Positions 24,037 to 35,494 of a stretch of DNA of 64,000 bases are shown piece after piece (position 1 is the first letter of the stretch; every line of letters starts with the position of its first letter). Location: assembly GCA_029378245.1 (NCBI GenBank), contig JARKIF010000006.1, positions 868,001 to 932,000 of the forward strand, written 5' to 3'. The notes below the pieces were generated by a model. It made no database searches. It was given only the letters and a program-made list of their open reading frames with translations, and was not told where the DNA came from. Made by a program: the position numbers and the translations under genes. Source of the stretch: Roridomyces roridus. Taxonomy: Eukaryota; Basidiomycota; Agaricomycetes; Agaricales; Mycenaceae.

Positions 24037-24079
24037 TGTGGCTGTGGGCGCTCAGAAATTTTGAGTGCCCACAGCCACA
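24037..24079. repeat. Near-perfect hairpin, 18-bp stem and 7-nt loop
   Basis: TGTGGCTGTGGGC, one wobble position, CTCA, loop GAAATTT, TGAG, wobble, GCCCACAGCCACA. The arms are complementary over 18 positions apart from one G-T pair. It lies in an intergenic stretch away from any called gene. Confidence 0.8.
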
Positions 24080-24511
24080 TCATTCCAGACCATGGATTTG
24101 TCATGGATCATCAATCAGCCTGCCCCTCCTCGGTCCTCACCTGCGACCACAAGTCTTCAGCTTCTTATGGCTCAGAAATTAGAATCACTCTTCTTCAACT
24201 CTTCTTCACTGTTTCTGCAACATTCATCCATATATTTAGTGAAAGTCTAAGTATCCACAGTCCTCCTCCATCAATCCTTCCGGCGGTGTTGAAAAAGTTA
24301 GCAAACACTGCGGCCTACTTATCTGCAGTCTCAGAGCGGTAGCGCTGTGCATGCAAACATAATACGCAAGGGCCTTTTGTCCTAGGAGTCCATTGAGAAG
24401 TCGGAGGCCACAGATTGGATTATTAAGCTTTCAGACTCGTGGGAAGTAGAAAGCAGTACTCGGTCTGCCGGGCAAAGCCGCGGCCCACCCACCAAGTATG
24501 CTGTACAAGAA

Positions 24512-26963
24512 CTACAGACCGGACAAAGTGAGTGCAAAGCAGATGCCGATGAGTACAAGTTGAACGTGGATGATGAGCATCCCGTGGGGAGACAGTTGCG
24601 TTATCGCAACCTCGCCCACCTGGTTGGATTGATACACGCCTGACACCGGTGACTCTGGTGACTTTCGCCCAGATGACAGACCCCAAAGGCTGCTAGTGAA
24701 TACGCCTTTCTCAAATACATCATTCTTTTCTTCATCTTCTGATTCTTGGTCAGTTTGTTAATTACTAAGAACGGAGGGAGGGTTCGCCCAAATCAACTCA
24801 CCGTCCTGGACCACATTCGCCTCTTCTTCAACGACCGAGCCATTTTCATCGGCCGCACTATGCTCTCCTTCGATTGAAGCGTAAGATCTATCATCCTCTC
24901 CAAAATCCCGCACTATTGAATGTCAGATATATCAACATCGGCGACCAAAGACTTACGATAAGCTTGCAGTTTATCCTTGTCGCAAGTTATCTCGAACAGC
25001 GGATAACCCAAATCCTTGGCTAGGTCCGGGCTATCGGGATCATATCCTTTGGCCGCATGAAATTCTCGCAGCCCAGCATACAAGTCCTCCGCCCAGCGAA
25101 GTCCAAGCAGCTGTATGTTCAGCTGGAATTCCGGGAATCCCACGCGCGCGGCTTCCTCCGGTGTGAGACGCTCAGCACCGGATGGGTCGACGGACCAGTA
25201 TGCAGCGTCGGATACTTGGTACCGGCCATCACTTGCGAGCTGATCCGGGGGACAGAGGAAGATATAACCCTGAGGTAAATCTTCTAGGGGACCTGAGAAG
25301 TACATGATTAACCGCACAGTCTGGAGAAATACTGCCAAATCGTCAGCCGCGTGTCGATATCAGCATTTAATCTGACCGTAGTTTTCCCGGTTTACGTGGA
25401 CATCCAGGGAAGTGAATATGTGGGATGCCTGTGCCAGCCAAGCCCTTAGCGTCAACGGACCCAGATACCACTCCATGCAATATCTCTCCACAACACATTC
25501 AGAATTCACCCTGCCAAATCCTTGTCAGCACGCGACCTCAAGAACGCCGAACGATGCAAGGTACCGAATCCAACCGCTCTCAGGAAAAATCCAAGTTCCC
25601 TTGTCAGACTTCAGGATTCTTGAGAACCAAATAATGAGCGTCGAAGGTTAAAACATAGACTCGTACTGACGGATTCCAATAGTACTCCAAATTGTCTTCC
25701 GTATGCCATCGGCCGACCCTGGCTTCAATGCGTTGGATACTTGCAACGTGAAATGCCTCGTCGAATTTCCAGCCTCCATCAGCCAGATTCGGGACATAAC
25801 AGATACATCCCAACTGGATCTGCATTCCCGTCGGAGCTGTGAACCAATCGTAATGCTGGAGATACCAAGAACAGATGTCGTGATAAGAATGCACCGAGAT
25901 TGACCGCATCAATTCGGATGGCGGAGGCGGGTTCAGGAAGAGAAGCACGATGGAAACGGAGTGTCGTGTTCATTTGAAGTGTTGAACATGCTTGCAAAGG
26001 ATTCAGGAGGAGTAAGTTCAATGTGGAGAACGCCCTTGGAGGGCCGGATCCACACGGCGTAGTCCGGTTGTTCCTACATGTACGGTGATCGTTAGAGTTG
26101 TATGTCACGACAAGTGTAAATCAATAACCAGTTGTCGTCCCGAGATTTGCTGCACATGTTCGCTGGCCAGCTAGAAAGATTCAAGCAATTCTCCATCGAG
26201 AGGAAAAGCTCTATTACATCTATCTGAATTCTCTACTGCTGTTTTAGACGAAGCGCTATCCAGGGAGGCATGGAACACTCACCATGCTTATGTAGAAAAA
26301 GACTCGAGAGAAATGTGAGGTGTCGTATTGTTCATGAAAGTCTCTCCAGGGAATAAGATCTAAACGGATACGTGGACACACGAATCTGAAATTGAGAAAA
26401 CGGACCGTCGTAAAAAATGAGGGCGTGCATGCCGCCGCTGCTCGTGATACCGTAGAGATGCAACAGATTCGGGTGTCTCCTGCATCATGCTCGTCAGCTG
26501 ACCCGGGGAGTCCTCGTCTCGCGAGGCGCACTGAATATTACTATAACGCGCCACTTCTGTTTTCCATTGCTGGGATAAAGTGAGTATGTGAATTAGGGTC
26601 CGAGACCCGGGTGGTGTGCGTACCTGCACTGCGCCGGGCCCAGTGATAACAGCGACCGTGAAGGGCGACTGCAAACCGACAATTTCCGCCGAATACATCT
26701 TGCGCACATAATTCCGAGTTTTGCGCAGACGCACGACGGTGGTATTGGTTGGAAAGAATATCTCGTGGTTCAATATGAGATCCCCAAGCGGAATCCTACG
26801 AAAGTCCGCTGGATGTGGTGAGTGGAATGCACGCACAGTGAGAGAGGGCTAGCTCGCTACGCACTGGGCGGATCGGTCGGAGGTGGATGGTTGATGTTAG
26901 TAAAGTTTCCTCCGGTAATGACAACGTCCTTTGCGTGTGCGAAGACTGCACTGACGGAGCTGT
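24512..26963 (-). CDS. Agaricomycete orphan family, kinase-like N-terminal region with C-terminal membrane anchor
   Basis: This multi-exon minus-strand gene joins blocks I recall from a large, unnamed Agaricales (Mycena-type) family. In order: AHAKDVVITGGNFTNI; the kinase-like LGDLILNHEIFF, RKTRNYVRKMYSAEIVG and FTVAVITGPGAVQ-WKTEVARYS; HPNLLHLYGITSSGGMHALI and FYDDLIPW (hinge-like); DYAVWIRPSKGVLHIEL; HSYHDICSWYLQHYD; LAQASHIFTSLDV; then a distinctive C-terminal block GYIFLCPPDQL, AYWSVDPSGAERLTPEEAAR and LYAGLREFHAAKGYDPDS. The tail is acidic and ends with a membrane helix (MLIIHVQLVLIGICFALTL). Catalytic HRD and DFG are not seen, so it is probably a pseudokinase-like scaffold or sensor. 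The stop TAG is at 24512-24514. The initiator exon is unresolved; 26963 marks the first clear coding sequence. Confidence 0.65.
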
Positions 26964-27151
26964 AGCAAGTGCCTTAGCCATTTGCGATCGCGAGTGACTG
27001 TGCGCGCGCGTACCCCTCGGAAGCCCTCAACTCCCCCTCATCCGGGCCTTGACGGGGGATCCTTGAGCCCGCAGATGTACCTTTGTCCATGGATGGTGGT
27101 GGTAAGAAGGAGAGAGACGAGGCGCTTAATACGGCGCCGTGAGACAGCTTT

Positions 27152-27182
27152 GGATAGGATAGGATAGGATAGGATAGGATAG
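27152..27182. repeat. GGATA microsatellite
   Basis: Six consecutive GGATA units. It lies in the upstream flank of the kinase-like gene. Confidence 0.9.
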
Positions 27183-27402
27183 ATTACACGGCACGGTCCG
27201 CTTATCGAACGCCGGTTTCCTGGGATTATCCCAGTGTACAAAGCAAGTCAAATACACCTTCGTCCCAGGACCTCCCTCCGCACTCTAAGCCCTAAGCGCA
27301 GACCCCATGAGAAGACCCATGCCCCACGGTAGAACCTAGACTACGAAAAAAGGTAAGTCGTTGAACCAGAGTCAGCATCTTCGAAAGAACAAGGGATAAA
27401 CT

Positions 27403-27966
27403 TCATGGGCGAGGGTGAGGGACAGCGTAGAATTCCTCCAGGACCTCATGCACATATTTGGCTACCAGTACAATTGTCGCGCGTTCATATATAATGGCTT
27501 TCAAGAACTCGACACTCTCAAGTTCAGCCATCTTTATTTGCAGCTTCGGTACAGTGTTGAATAATTTTGCCAGGAACGTAGCTCGCAATTGAACGACCGT
27601 GGTAGATCCTCGACAGTCGATCAGTGCATGCTCTGGGCTTTCAACATTTGTGGGGCAGAAGCGGCAGACGCGTTCATTTCGCGGGACTGGTTTATGTGCA
27701 TGGTCGTTGTACCGCCAGAGTTCCAAGGCAAGACGATGGGTTGAAAGCAGGATGGACGTAATTGCCTCTCTATGCTTCTGCGTCTTTACCATGAACAGAT
27801 AGTGCCTCAAGAACAAAGTTTTGAGAGCGGGCGGCTGGTCCATCTGAGATTCACGTCGTCCGTGCAGCAGATAAAGTTTATCATTTGAGTCGACTTGCAT
27901 CTGCAGCCATTGAAGTGCACATTTTTCGACATCTTTGCGGTAGATCTTGGATAAAATTAGGCCCAA
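27403..27966 (-). pseudogene. LINE (non-LTR retrotransposon) reverse transcriptase, C-terminal relic
   Basis: The 187-residue frame carries a Cys/His cluster near its middle, VCRFCPTNVESPEHALIDC, which fits the C-x2-C-x7-H-x4-C zinc-knuckle at the C-terminus of fungal LINE ORF2 proteins. Before it comes the helical LRHYLFMVKTQKHREAI and TSILLSTHRLALELWR. Continuing upstream (to about 28140) the same kind of frame is broken by a stop (LRVAPEDVREAVQV then stop). The reverse-transcriptase and endonuclease domains are missing, which is the usual result of 5' truncation. The element is dead. Confidence 0.6.
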
Positions 27967-28325
27967 GGCTGTTCATCCCGAGATTCAGCCATCAGACTTG
28001 CACAGCTTCTCTCACATCTTCCGGCGCTACGCGGAGGGGCAAACGGCGGGTCGGCATTCCTGGAATAGGGTTGCATTTGTACGACCCCTTCTCTCGCCAT
28101 GCGATTCGAGACGGCTATGTTTTTGCTGAGAGAGCTCGAAATCGAAGCTTGATGTAACTATCCCTCCATAGTGAGTCGCCGAGTGCATTTAGATAGAGCT
28201 TCCGACAAATTTGAATCGACTCCCTGTCCCTGTTCGTCAAGGCATTCAGATGGTCCCTCGTGCGTATGCAAATCATGTGTTTCAAATTTGAAGCTCGTAA
28301 TTATATACATGAAAGGCGCACAAAT

Positions 28326-29153
28326 TTACTCGTCTCTCGCAAACTCGATTGGGGCAACGACAGGCATTGTTGGGGGTAGAGGAAGACCTTTCGCAGGATC
28401 GACAGGTATGGTTGGGGGTAGAGGAGCAGGGTTCGGGACGGTTGCACCCGCTGGCTGGAGCTGCCCAACTGGCTTCAGGAACTGGCGCTCGACGATCGGT
28501 GGAACCTTGATCATTGATATCGGCCCCACGGGAGAAGCCGCTGGCTGGACTGGTGCAACTGGCTTTAAGAACGGATTCCCGATGATTGGGGGTGGACTGG
28601 CAGGTATCGGGACGGGAGAAATCGCTGGCTGGACGTGCCCAACCGGCTTTAAAAACGGGTTCCCAGCCAAGAACTGGCGCTCGAGGATCGGCACAATATT
28701 GGTCATTGATACCAACCCGTCGGGAGCCTGCACCCCAGAATCCTGCGCAGTGTGCGACGCGGGAACGACAGGTATGGTTGGGAGTAGAGGAGCAGGGTTC
28801 GGGACCGTAGCACCCGCCGGCTGGAGCTGCCCAACTGGCCCCAGGAACTGTCGCTCGACCACCGGCGCAACCTTGATGATGGATACCGGCCCGACGGGAG
28901 CAGCCGCTGGCTGGACTGGGGCAACTGGCTTTAAGAAAGGGTTCCCGACGATTGGGGGTGGAGCAGCAGGTATCGAGACAGGAGCATCCGCTGGCTGGAC
29001 GTGCCCAACCGGCTTCAAGAACGGGTTCCCAGCTAAGAACTGGCGCTCTACGAGGCTACGGTCACCCACCCGCTGTTGCAGCGGTATAGGAGACCCTCGT
29101 GCGACGATGGCCGTGGAGACGAGGACCGATGTAGCGAAAGAAATGAAATGCAT
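28326..29153 (-). CDS. Secreted proline-rich repeat protein, 275 aa
   Basis: A single exon. Residues 1-20 (MHFISFATSVLVSTAIVARG) make a signal peptide. The mature chain is built of repeats: VERQFLAGNPFLKPVGHVQP and IVGNPFLKPVAPVQPA alternate with LxPVGQLQPAGATVPNPAP. The repeats fall into two larger halves (roughly residues 30-130 and 160-255), showing an internal duplication of about 390 bp. There is no Cys in the repeats, and no membrane helix or clear GPI signal. The repeat unit carries an ER-Q-F-L step but no dibasic KR, so a Kex2-processed repeat peptide is possible only with an unusual site. It should be extracellular or in the cell wall. I know no family for it. Confidence 0.65.
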   Translation of the reverse strand: MHFISFATSVLVSTAIVARGSPIPLQQRVGDRSLVERQFLAGNPFLKPVGHVQPADAPVSIPAAPPPIVGNPFLKPVAPVQPAAAPVGPVSIIKVAPVVERQFLGPVGQLQPAGATVPNPAPLLPTIPVVPASHTAQDSGVQAPDGLVSMTNIVPILERQFLAGNPFLKPVGHVQPAISPVPIPASPPPIIGNPFLKPVAPVQPAASPVGPISMIKVPPIVERQFLKPVGQLQPAGATVPNPAPLPPTIPVDPAKGLPLPPTMPVVAPIEFARDE

Positions 29154-31024
29154 GTTGTGAAGAAAGGAGGGCGTGAAGAGGTAAAGAAAGGGCTCGATGC
29201 GCTGCACGAGAAGAGAAAGGAACAATGGGTGAGCTACTTGCGTTCCTCGTTTAAATATGCGGCCAGAAAATTTTCCGGACACGAGCGCTTTCGCCGCGGA
29301 ATCCATGGACCAGCGTGGCTCCGGCGGGAGCGGCGAACTGAAGCAAAGATCATGAGCCCCAATTACAAAGATCTGGTGCCAAGACGCCGTCTCTGGCCAA
29401 TCGGTCGAAGAACCCACCACATGTAATCGGAGGGCCCGGGGTCGTCGGTTCAACGTCGGCGCTTCCTTGGACGGCGTCGCTGTGAGTTAAACGCGGATCA
29501 GAAAAGACGAAACCTACAGGCCCACCAGCTCTTGATTGTCGCGTCGACTCCGCCAGACAAGGAAGGATATCCAGTCGTTCGTGGTGAAGTTTTGGCAGAC
29601 CAGCGATTAGTAACGAGTGAAGCGAAACACAAGTGGAGTGCAGAGGACCAAGCTTGAAGCCAACTTGAAGCAGGGGATGACGGAAGGAGGCAAGAAGGAA
29701 TGATGCATCACTGGTCAAGCACAGCCATCGGCCGATATGTCCTTCCGCGTCACCACCATCATGCGTTGCAGCGTTTGCTCCAAGTTTGCTCCCTGTTCGA
29801 CTCTACCTCTATGACCGCCTACATCCTCCAAAATCTTGACTACACAACTTCCGCCGTTTTCTCGTCCCTCGTGTTCAGAATCCCCTTCCCGGAAGATGCG
29901 CCCGATCGATCATCATCGCTGCTACCTCTCCCTCACGAAGGAACGTGGTACGGAAGAGGAGTCGCACTACGACGAACAGGCTGCGTGCTTTGCTTTCCTA
30001 CGACTCCGAATCTAACTGCGGGAATAAGTGTTAGAGAAGTGACTCTTTTCACAGGACGACACCGATATCTGCGCATGACGTGGTGGTTGCACCTACGCAT
30101 TCATCATGGAATCGACCAGGCCGCGCCGAACTGATTCTGGAACCTTACGCTCCGCCAACATTGATGTCCCCGTCGGACTCTGCTGTGTCCCCATCTCCCG
30201 CGCACATCTGCGTGGTCGCCCCCCTCCACACTCCTCGCAGACGACGACTCGTAATCCGACTCTGAGTCTCTTACTCAAGGCCTCGGCGACCGCACCAGGA
30301 AGCATCTGTTTGCTTCCACGCTCCACTTGGCCCCTGCCCTCCGTCCCCGGCCTGCTCTATCGATACGACCAATTAATTCTTGACTGCTCTGCTCCGTCTG
30401 AAGTGTACTTTTGGCGAGACCTCTCTCACGAATGGTTTGACACACGGCGGAGCTGCACGCGAGGTGTATCAGGGATCTTTGGGCTTTGTTATTCTTGGAA
30501 ACCGTTACCTGAGGTCAACTCGTTCGACCCGAGACTCCGCCATATAGGAGTATTTCCTGGTTTTTCTCTTCTTTCTGTATCCCAGGAGGTCTTTTCACTG
30601 TTTCAGCTTGGTCAGCCTGAGTGTATTAGGACTCTAGGAGGACTTGTCGTTCGTTCTTGAATCCGGTTTCTCGCTCTCGGTAAAGCTCCAACAGATTCAG
30701 ATTCTGCTTGACTCCATTCTTTGAAGCTTCGTTGGAGTCAGTGGAAGTAGCGACGGCGCTGTCACAAATTGACCTGACCTGCAGGTGAAGGTGCGTTCGA
30801 CTCCAGCCATCACCGATCAGCTCTGCTTGCGAGTATTTTATTCTTCTAAGTGTCCTCTCTCTCTCACCAGGGCAAGCCCTCTACTTCCGAGACGTACATA
30901 TGTGAATCTTTGTACGCAAAACTTCTGAATACTTACATTCGACCCAGCGACCCATTGAGATTCGATGATTCAAATTCAGCGAACGCACATATGCTGACCG
31001 CTGGCGTATGATTAATTTGCGTGC
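29154..31024. other. No supported gene
   Basis: The longest frame (30106-30660, plus, 184 residues) has no recognisable domain and contains biased Arg/Ser/Leu composition. The near end is the 3' flank of the YncE-like gene. Confidence 0.35.
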
Positions 31025-32347
31025 CTACTCCTCCAATTTAAACATCACCAACGACGACCTGGTCACCGCAGTCGAATTCCTCGCCACCTCCTCCAACTGC
31101 TTCCCTCCCTCCGTGCGCTTGTACACGACCATGCCACCACTAACCGCGCCGAGCGCAACGAGGAACTCGGCCCCTTCCTCACCCACACCAAACTCCATCC
31201 CGCGAATTTCCAACAGTCCGGTGTACACCTGATTCACCACGCCCATCGTCGAGGGGTCAATGACTGCGATTGAGTCCCCTCGAGCGTCTTGCCCTTCAGG
31301 GCCGGCGATGTTGCGGTTCGAGGCGTAAATATACGGTTCTGGGGTCGGCGCGTAGAGGATTTCAGCGGCGGCAAAGACGGCTGCTGCGGGTGGATTGTCC
31401 GAGGGGGGTGGGACGACGGAGACGTTTGCGAGAATGGGGGAGGTGCCGTTTGGGAAGGATGGGATCGCTTGTTTGGTTATGGTGCTGACTGTTTCGTGGA
31501 GGACGTAGAGAAAGTCATCTGCAGAGCGTTCACGGTGGGTTTGTGAAGACGTGGAGGTACGTACCGGCGATGGCCATGTGTCGCGGGCCGGTACCCTTCG
31601 GGTGCTGAATCAATCCGTGGATGCTAAAGTTTCCTGCCGCGCCGGTTTGCCCGATTCGCCAGACTTTGTCCCCACCCTATCTGGGATCAGAAAAATCAAC
31701 GTTGATATAACACTTGGTTGACGCACCAAGTCCGCAACGAAAACCTCCTCTCCATGCTCAATGGCCATGTGCGGATTCGACACCCCTCCCGGCGGCGGAG
31801 TAAACGTGATTGGCACCGATGTCGAGTTGTCGAAATGCGCTCCTCCCGTAACAGTAGGCACGACTATGCCGTCGCCGCTGCCATACTATGAATGCGCGTT
31901 GGACGGGTGAGTCGGGCGTGGGTGAATTTCACTCACGTTGAGAGCGACGACCTGCCCTGTAGACAACGGAGTACAGAACGCGGGTCCACTGCCGGCAGTG
32001 GGAACCTGGTCGAGCAGGGTGAGTCCACCTCCGGGTGTGGTCGCGTAGGATTCCAGCACTCCTGGGGTATTTTCATCCACGGCGCTACATGTATGCATCA
32101 TGATCAGACACCGAGGAGACGGAAGCTGGAGACGCACTAAATGATACTCTGATTCGTGGGATGTGGGATGAGCCAGGATGGATTCTGGGAGGTAGGGATC
32201 GTCTGGAGGAAGGAGAGTTCGGAGGTCTGGGTGTCGAAGAGATAGGAGACGATGAAGGAAGCTATGGCCCACGTCAATCCTCCGCCTTTCCAGCAACCAG
32301 AAGACAAACTCACAGTATCCCCCAGCAAAAATCGTGAACTTGACCAT
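31025..32347 (-). CDS. YncE/lactonase-like seven-bladed beta-propeller protein
   Basis: Starts at MVKFTIFAGGY on the minus strand. After a long first intron the chain reads SFIVSYLFDTQTSELSFLQ, NPSWLIPHPTNQS, VDENTPGVLESYA, GSGPAFCTPLSTGQVVALN, GGVSNPHMAIEHGEEVFVAD, VWRIGQTGAAGNFSIHG, HPKGTGPRHMAIA and DFLYVLHETVSTITK, then YIYASNRNIAGPEGQDARGD near the fifth blade, ending VTRSSLVMFKLEE. This is the typical order of the 6-phosphogluconolactonase/carboxymuconate lactonase fold (Lactonase, PF10282). No signal peptide is present, so it is probably cytosolic. The substrate is not predictable: the fold serves cyclic-ester hydrolases and also non-enzymatic propellers. A degraded copy of its upstream region and first exon lies at 52740-53060. 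Confidence 0.8.
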
Positions 32348-33278
32348 GGTTGGTGCGGGAGCGGGGCAACCGTTGAAGACAAGAAGGTGGAGCTCTTATT
32401 TATAACACGACGAGGTGATCTCCGGACCGGATGCAAATGGTTTCCAGGGCGTTGCCAAGGCGCACCATGCGCCCATGCCCGACTCTTGTATACATAGCGG
32501 GCCGCGATCAGCCGTTTATCTCGCCTCGAAAAGTCGGGCCGCTGAACTTTTGAAGGCACAGCCGAGAGATACGGCGTGCTTTTGGGTGTCGAATATCGGG
32601 ATAAGTATTTGGTTGTGATCGATATCTTGGCTGAAAGCCTGGGCCTCGATTGGTCATCGGGAGAATTGGTAGGCGAGAGTACACAATCGGCTGGTACAAC
32701 CACAAAATCACAAGCCGATGCCTTGCCAATGTGATGTCAGCATGATATCGACCGAGATCAATGATGGAAACAGCTTCAGTATGATCCGTTCCCATCCGGG
32801 ACACTTGGGGGGCCGGCTCGCACGGCACGGCAGGCACCCAAGCAGAGCTGCACAGCTCTACCGTTGCAGTTCTGCATGTTCCGGAGTTGGTTTCTATCAA
32901 GGCTTGTGGAAGAGCGGATGTTTGCCTAGTATTTGCTCTTGTTGTTCTTAGTTTGGATCCATTCCTTGCTCCTGACGTCCATCTCCTCCTAGTAGTTCCC
33001 TGTAGTTCCACACTCGCCCCCCGGACTCGGACGAAATGGTTCCAAACCCCACTCCCTTCGAGATCTTGGACTGCGACATGCGCCGCGATCACCTCGGAAA
33101 TCTAAGATAAAAACAAGATAAAAAGGTGCGAGGTGCTTATGTAGACTGATCCGGTCGAGGGCACTCAGACCACTGCCGCCGGATGCCGCAGTTACAAAAT
33201 GGGACGAGGTGTTATTGACGGCAGTCAGTATATATTCTCTGTATCGAACCTTGGACACCCAACAACTTCCTCCTCCCG

Positions 33279-34491
33279 ATGCAGAATCACTTTATCCGAT
33301 ACGTACTCGTCTTTTGTGCGCTGATGAGTAGCGCCGTACTCGCTGTGGATGCTACGGAAGACCGGCCTGAGCCCATGTGCGTGTCAATCTATTGCGATTC
33401 ATATTGGTCCTCATCTTCTTACAGTGCCAGTCGTGGGTTCATACCAAATAAATTGCCTGCTTTCGTTGCTTTGGGTGTGTGTGGCCAAACCGCATTCATC
33501 CTCTGGACACGTCCGTCCGCCCTCCTCCCTGGTGGACACCACTGACCTCTTTCTTTGCCATAGAGTACTTTAGATTCGGGCGTCCATCATACATGACAAC
33601 TCTCACCCTCGGCATGACAGGCGAGTCCCTGAATGGCATCGGGGAGTTAGGTGTTTGATGATCTGCTACGCAGGGATGTCAGTCGGCTTCGCGCTGCGGA
33701 TGATATTCGCCAGATCGCCGTCCAACATGACGCTCTACATCGTCGAGGATCTCGTGCGTCCCAGTCTTCCATTATATCACACGTCTGTGCGAATTGAAAC
33801 AGTTCATCCTCCTTTCCCCATGTACCTTCCTCGCGAAGGACTACGTCCTCTTCGCCCGACTCGCCTCAACCTTTGACGCGAACCTGATCTCTGGCACGCT
33901 CCTCATCCGCCCAGCGTGGATCGTGCGCATCTTCGTCTGGAGCGACGTCATAACGTTCCTCGTCCAGACCACCGGAGGTTCCATGTCGACGAGTCATAAT
34001 GTGAACACGGGCCACCTTGGGACAAAGATTTCGATGATCGGGCTTGTGTTGCAATTGTTCTCCTTTCTCTTCTTCACGTACCTTCTTATTGTGTGGGGCT
34101 GTCGCGTGTAGGTCACTCCGTTCCCCGCATCAGTCTGCGTACTAACCACACCCCCACAAAATCCCGCTTCCCAAGTCTCAGGAACTTCGCCACACAACCG
34201 GCCTTCAAAATCCTCCAGAAAGACCCGAGTCCAAATTGGCGCCTGCTCTACTGGACAATGTGTCTAAACTGTGTCGGCATCCTCATGTTTGCCGCCGGGT
34301 ATAATGGATATCTGGCTGAACACGAGGGACACTTTTACATTTTCGACTCGTTCACGCTTTGGGTGTCGATGTCGCTCTATTGTCTTGTGTGGCCGACGAG
34401 GTTCTTGGAGCCGCATATGGAGGGGATCAAGCTGGTCTCACGGGGTTCAAACGAGTTGTTAATGTTTAGAGAGCTTTACGGATATTCATGA
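33279..34491 (+). CDS. RTA1-like seven-TM membrane protein
   Basis: The N-terminus MQNHFIRYVLVFCALMSSAV is a signal-like or first membrane segment. Exons joined by short introns give GFIPNKLPAFVAL, YFRFGRPSYMTTLTLGMTG, SVGFALRMIFARSPSN, LYIVEDL-FILLSPCTFLAKD, YVLFARLAS, WIVRIFVWSDVITFLVQTTG, LGTKISMIGLVLQLFSFLFF, WRLLYWTMCLNCVGILMFAA and YIFDSFTLWVSMSLYCLVWP. The blocks SPCTFLAKDYVLFARL, FVWSDVITFLVQ and GGSM are RTA1-family signatures, and seven helices fit. RTA1/RSB1 homologs act in lipid translocation and in resistance to 7-aminocholesterol and similar drugs at the plasma membrane. Here no drug or lipid substrate can be read from the neighbours. Confidence 0.8.
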
Positions 34492-35188
34492 TATGACACT
34501 TGAAGATTGAAGGTACCCGAACTCATTCAGTGAGTTGACGGTCATGGAGATGACTCGGGTTGTCGTGTACGGATTTTCGACTCGCTTTTCACGTCGAGCA
34601 GTTCTTTCTTGCCAACAGACTTGAAGGCCTGGCGGTGTCCAGATGAACAGATTCGCGTCGGGTGCTCTTGGAGCTTAGTGCGACTGTTGAGCTTCACCTT
34701 GTACTGTACGTTGTGGGCCCGCAACCATCCCCGTCGCCGCCGTGAATCACATGGAACGCTCATTGCCGCGTCACCAAATAGTAATGGATATGCTGTCACC
34801 AATTTGAGATATTATCTGGCTCTCATTGGCTCGGACAAGGCTCGGAAGAAGGGCAGATGAGATCGTAAACACATTGGAACCATCACTCAATTCTGAACAG
34901 TCCACATTGCAGAACATTGCTGGTAAGTATTCATTCAAACGAGTCATCCGACGGATCAAGAAATAAAAAAGGGAGCCGTCGGCTGCACAACCTCTCCTCC
35001 TCCTCCTCTTTTTTCTGGCTTTTCCGCTACATATAACAAGGCTCCAAATCCAACAATCAAATAACAAAACAGTGGCGGCAGCAAGGACGAAGACCGGTGT
35101 GACAACGATGGTTTCCGTGGTGTTAAAGCTATATTAAGTTGCCTCAGTATTTGATTAATGACAAGGGGAAAACATACCAGCGAGGCAT
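34492..35188. other. Intergenic spacer
   Basis: No convincing frame. It contains the 3' flank of the hydrophobin gene, including an intron-like stretch (GTATGT to TATAG) at about 35130-35177 just beyond its stop. Confidence 0.35.
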
Positions 35189-35494
35189 TTAATTAAGGGC
35201 GGCCGGCTCGCAGAGGAGGGCTTGGCCGGCAACGGGGGCGACGCAGCAGCCGGCCTCGCGACCAGCGTCGGCGATGCAGTTGCTCACGAAGTTGTCGGCG
35301 TTGGTACCGGTGGGGGGAGTCACGCAGTCGAGGGCAGCAACGCCGAGGACGATGGTCGTGCAGCACTGCGCGACGGAGAAGAGGGCGCCGTTCGCGCAAG
35401 CAGCAGGGGCGGGGGGCGAGTTGTTGCGGACCTCGAGCGGGTTGGCCATGGCGGCGAGGGCGAAGAAGGCTGCGGTGAGGAGAGAGAACTGCAT
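35189..35494 (-). CDS. Class II hydrophobin, 101 aa, intronless
   Basis: A signal peptide (MQFSLLTAAFFALAAMANP) is followed by a short Pro/Ala linker and eight cysteines spaced C-x10-CC-x11-C-x15-C-x9-CC-x10-C. That compact and regular spacing, and the end CCVAPVAGQALLC, are those of class II hydrophobins. Class I proteins, the common type in Agaricomycetes, have longer and variable loops. The product is a small secreted amphipathic protein that coats aerial hyphae and interfaces and stabilises foams. A TTTAAA-type TATA motif lies near 35557 upstream, and the coding region is GC-rich. The lack of introns is odd here, where almost every other gene has several. Class II hydrophobins are described essentially from Ascomycota, so transfer is a serious possibility. 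Confidence 0.85.
   Translation of the reverse strand: MQFSLLTAAFFALAAMANPLEVRNNSPPAPAACANGALFSVAQCCTTIVLGVAALDCVTPPTGTNADNFVSNCIADAGREAGCCVAPVAGQALLCEPAALN

Noticed and set aside
30106..30660. 184-residue plus-strand frame
   Set aside because: No homology that I recognise and biased composition; not enough to call a gene.
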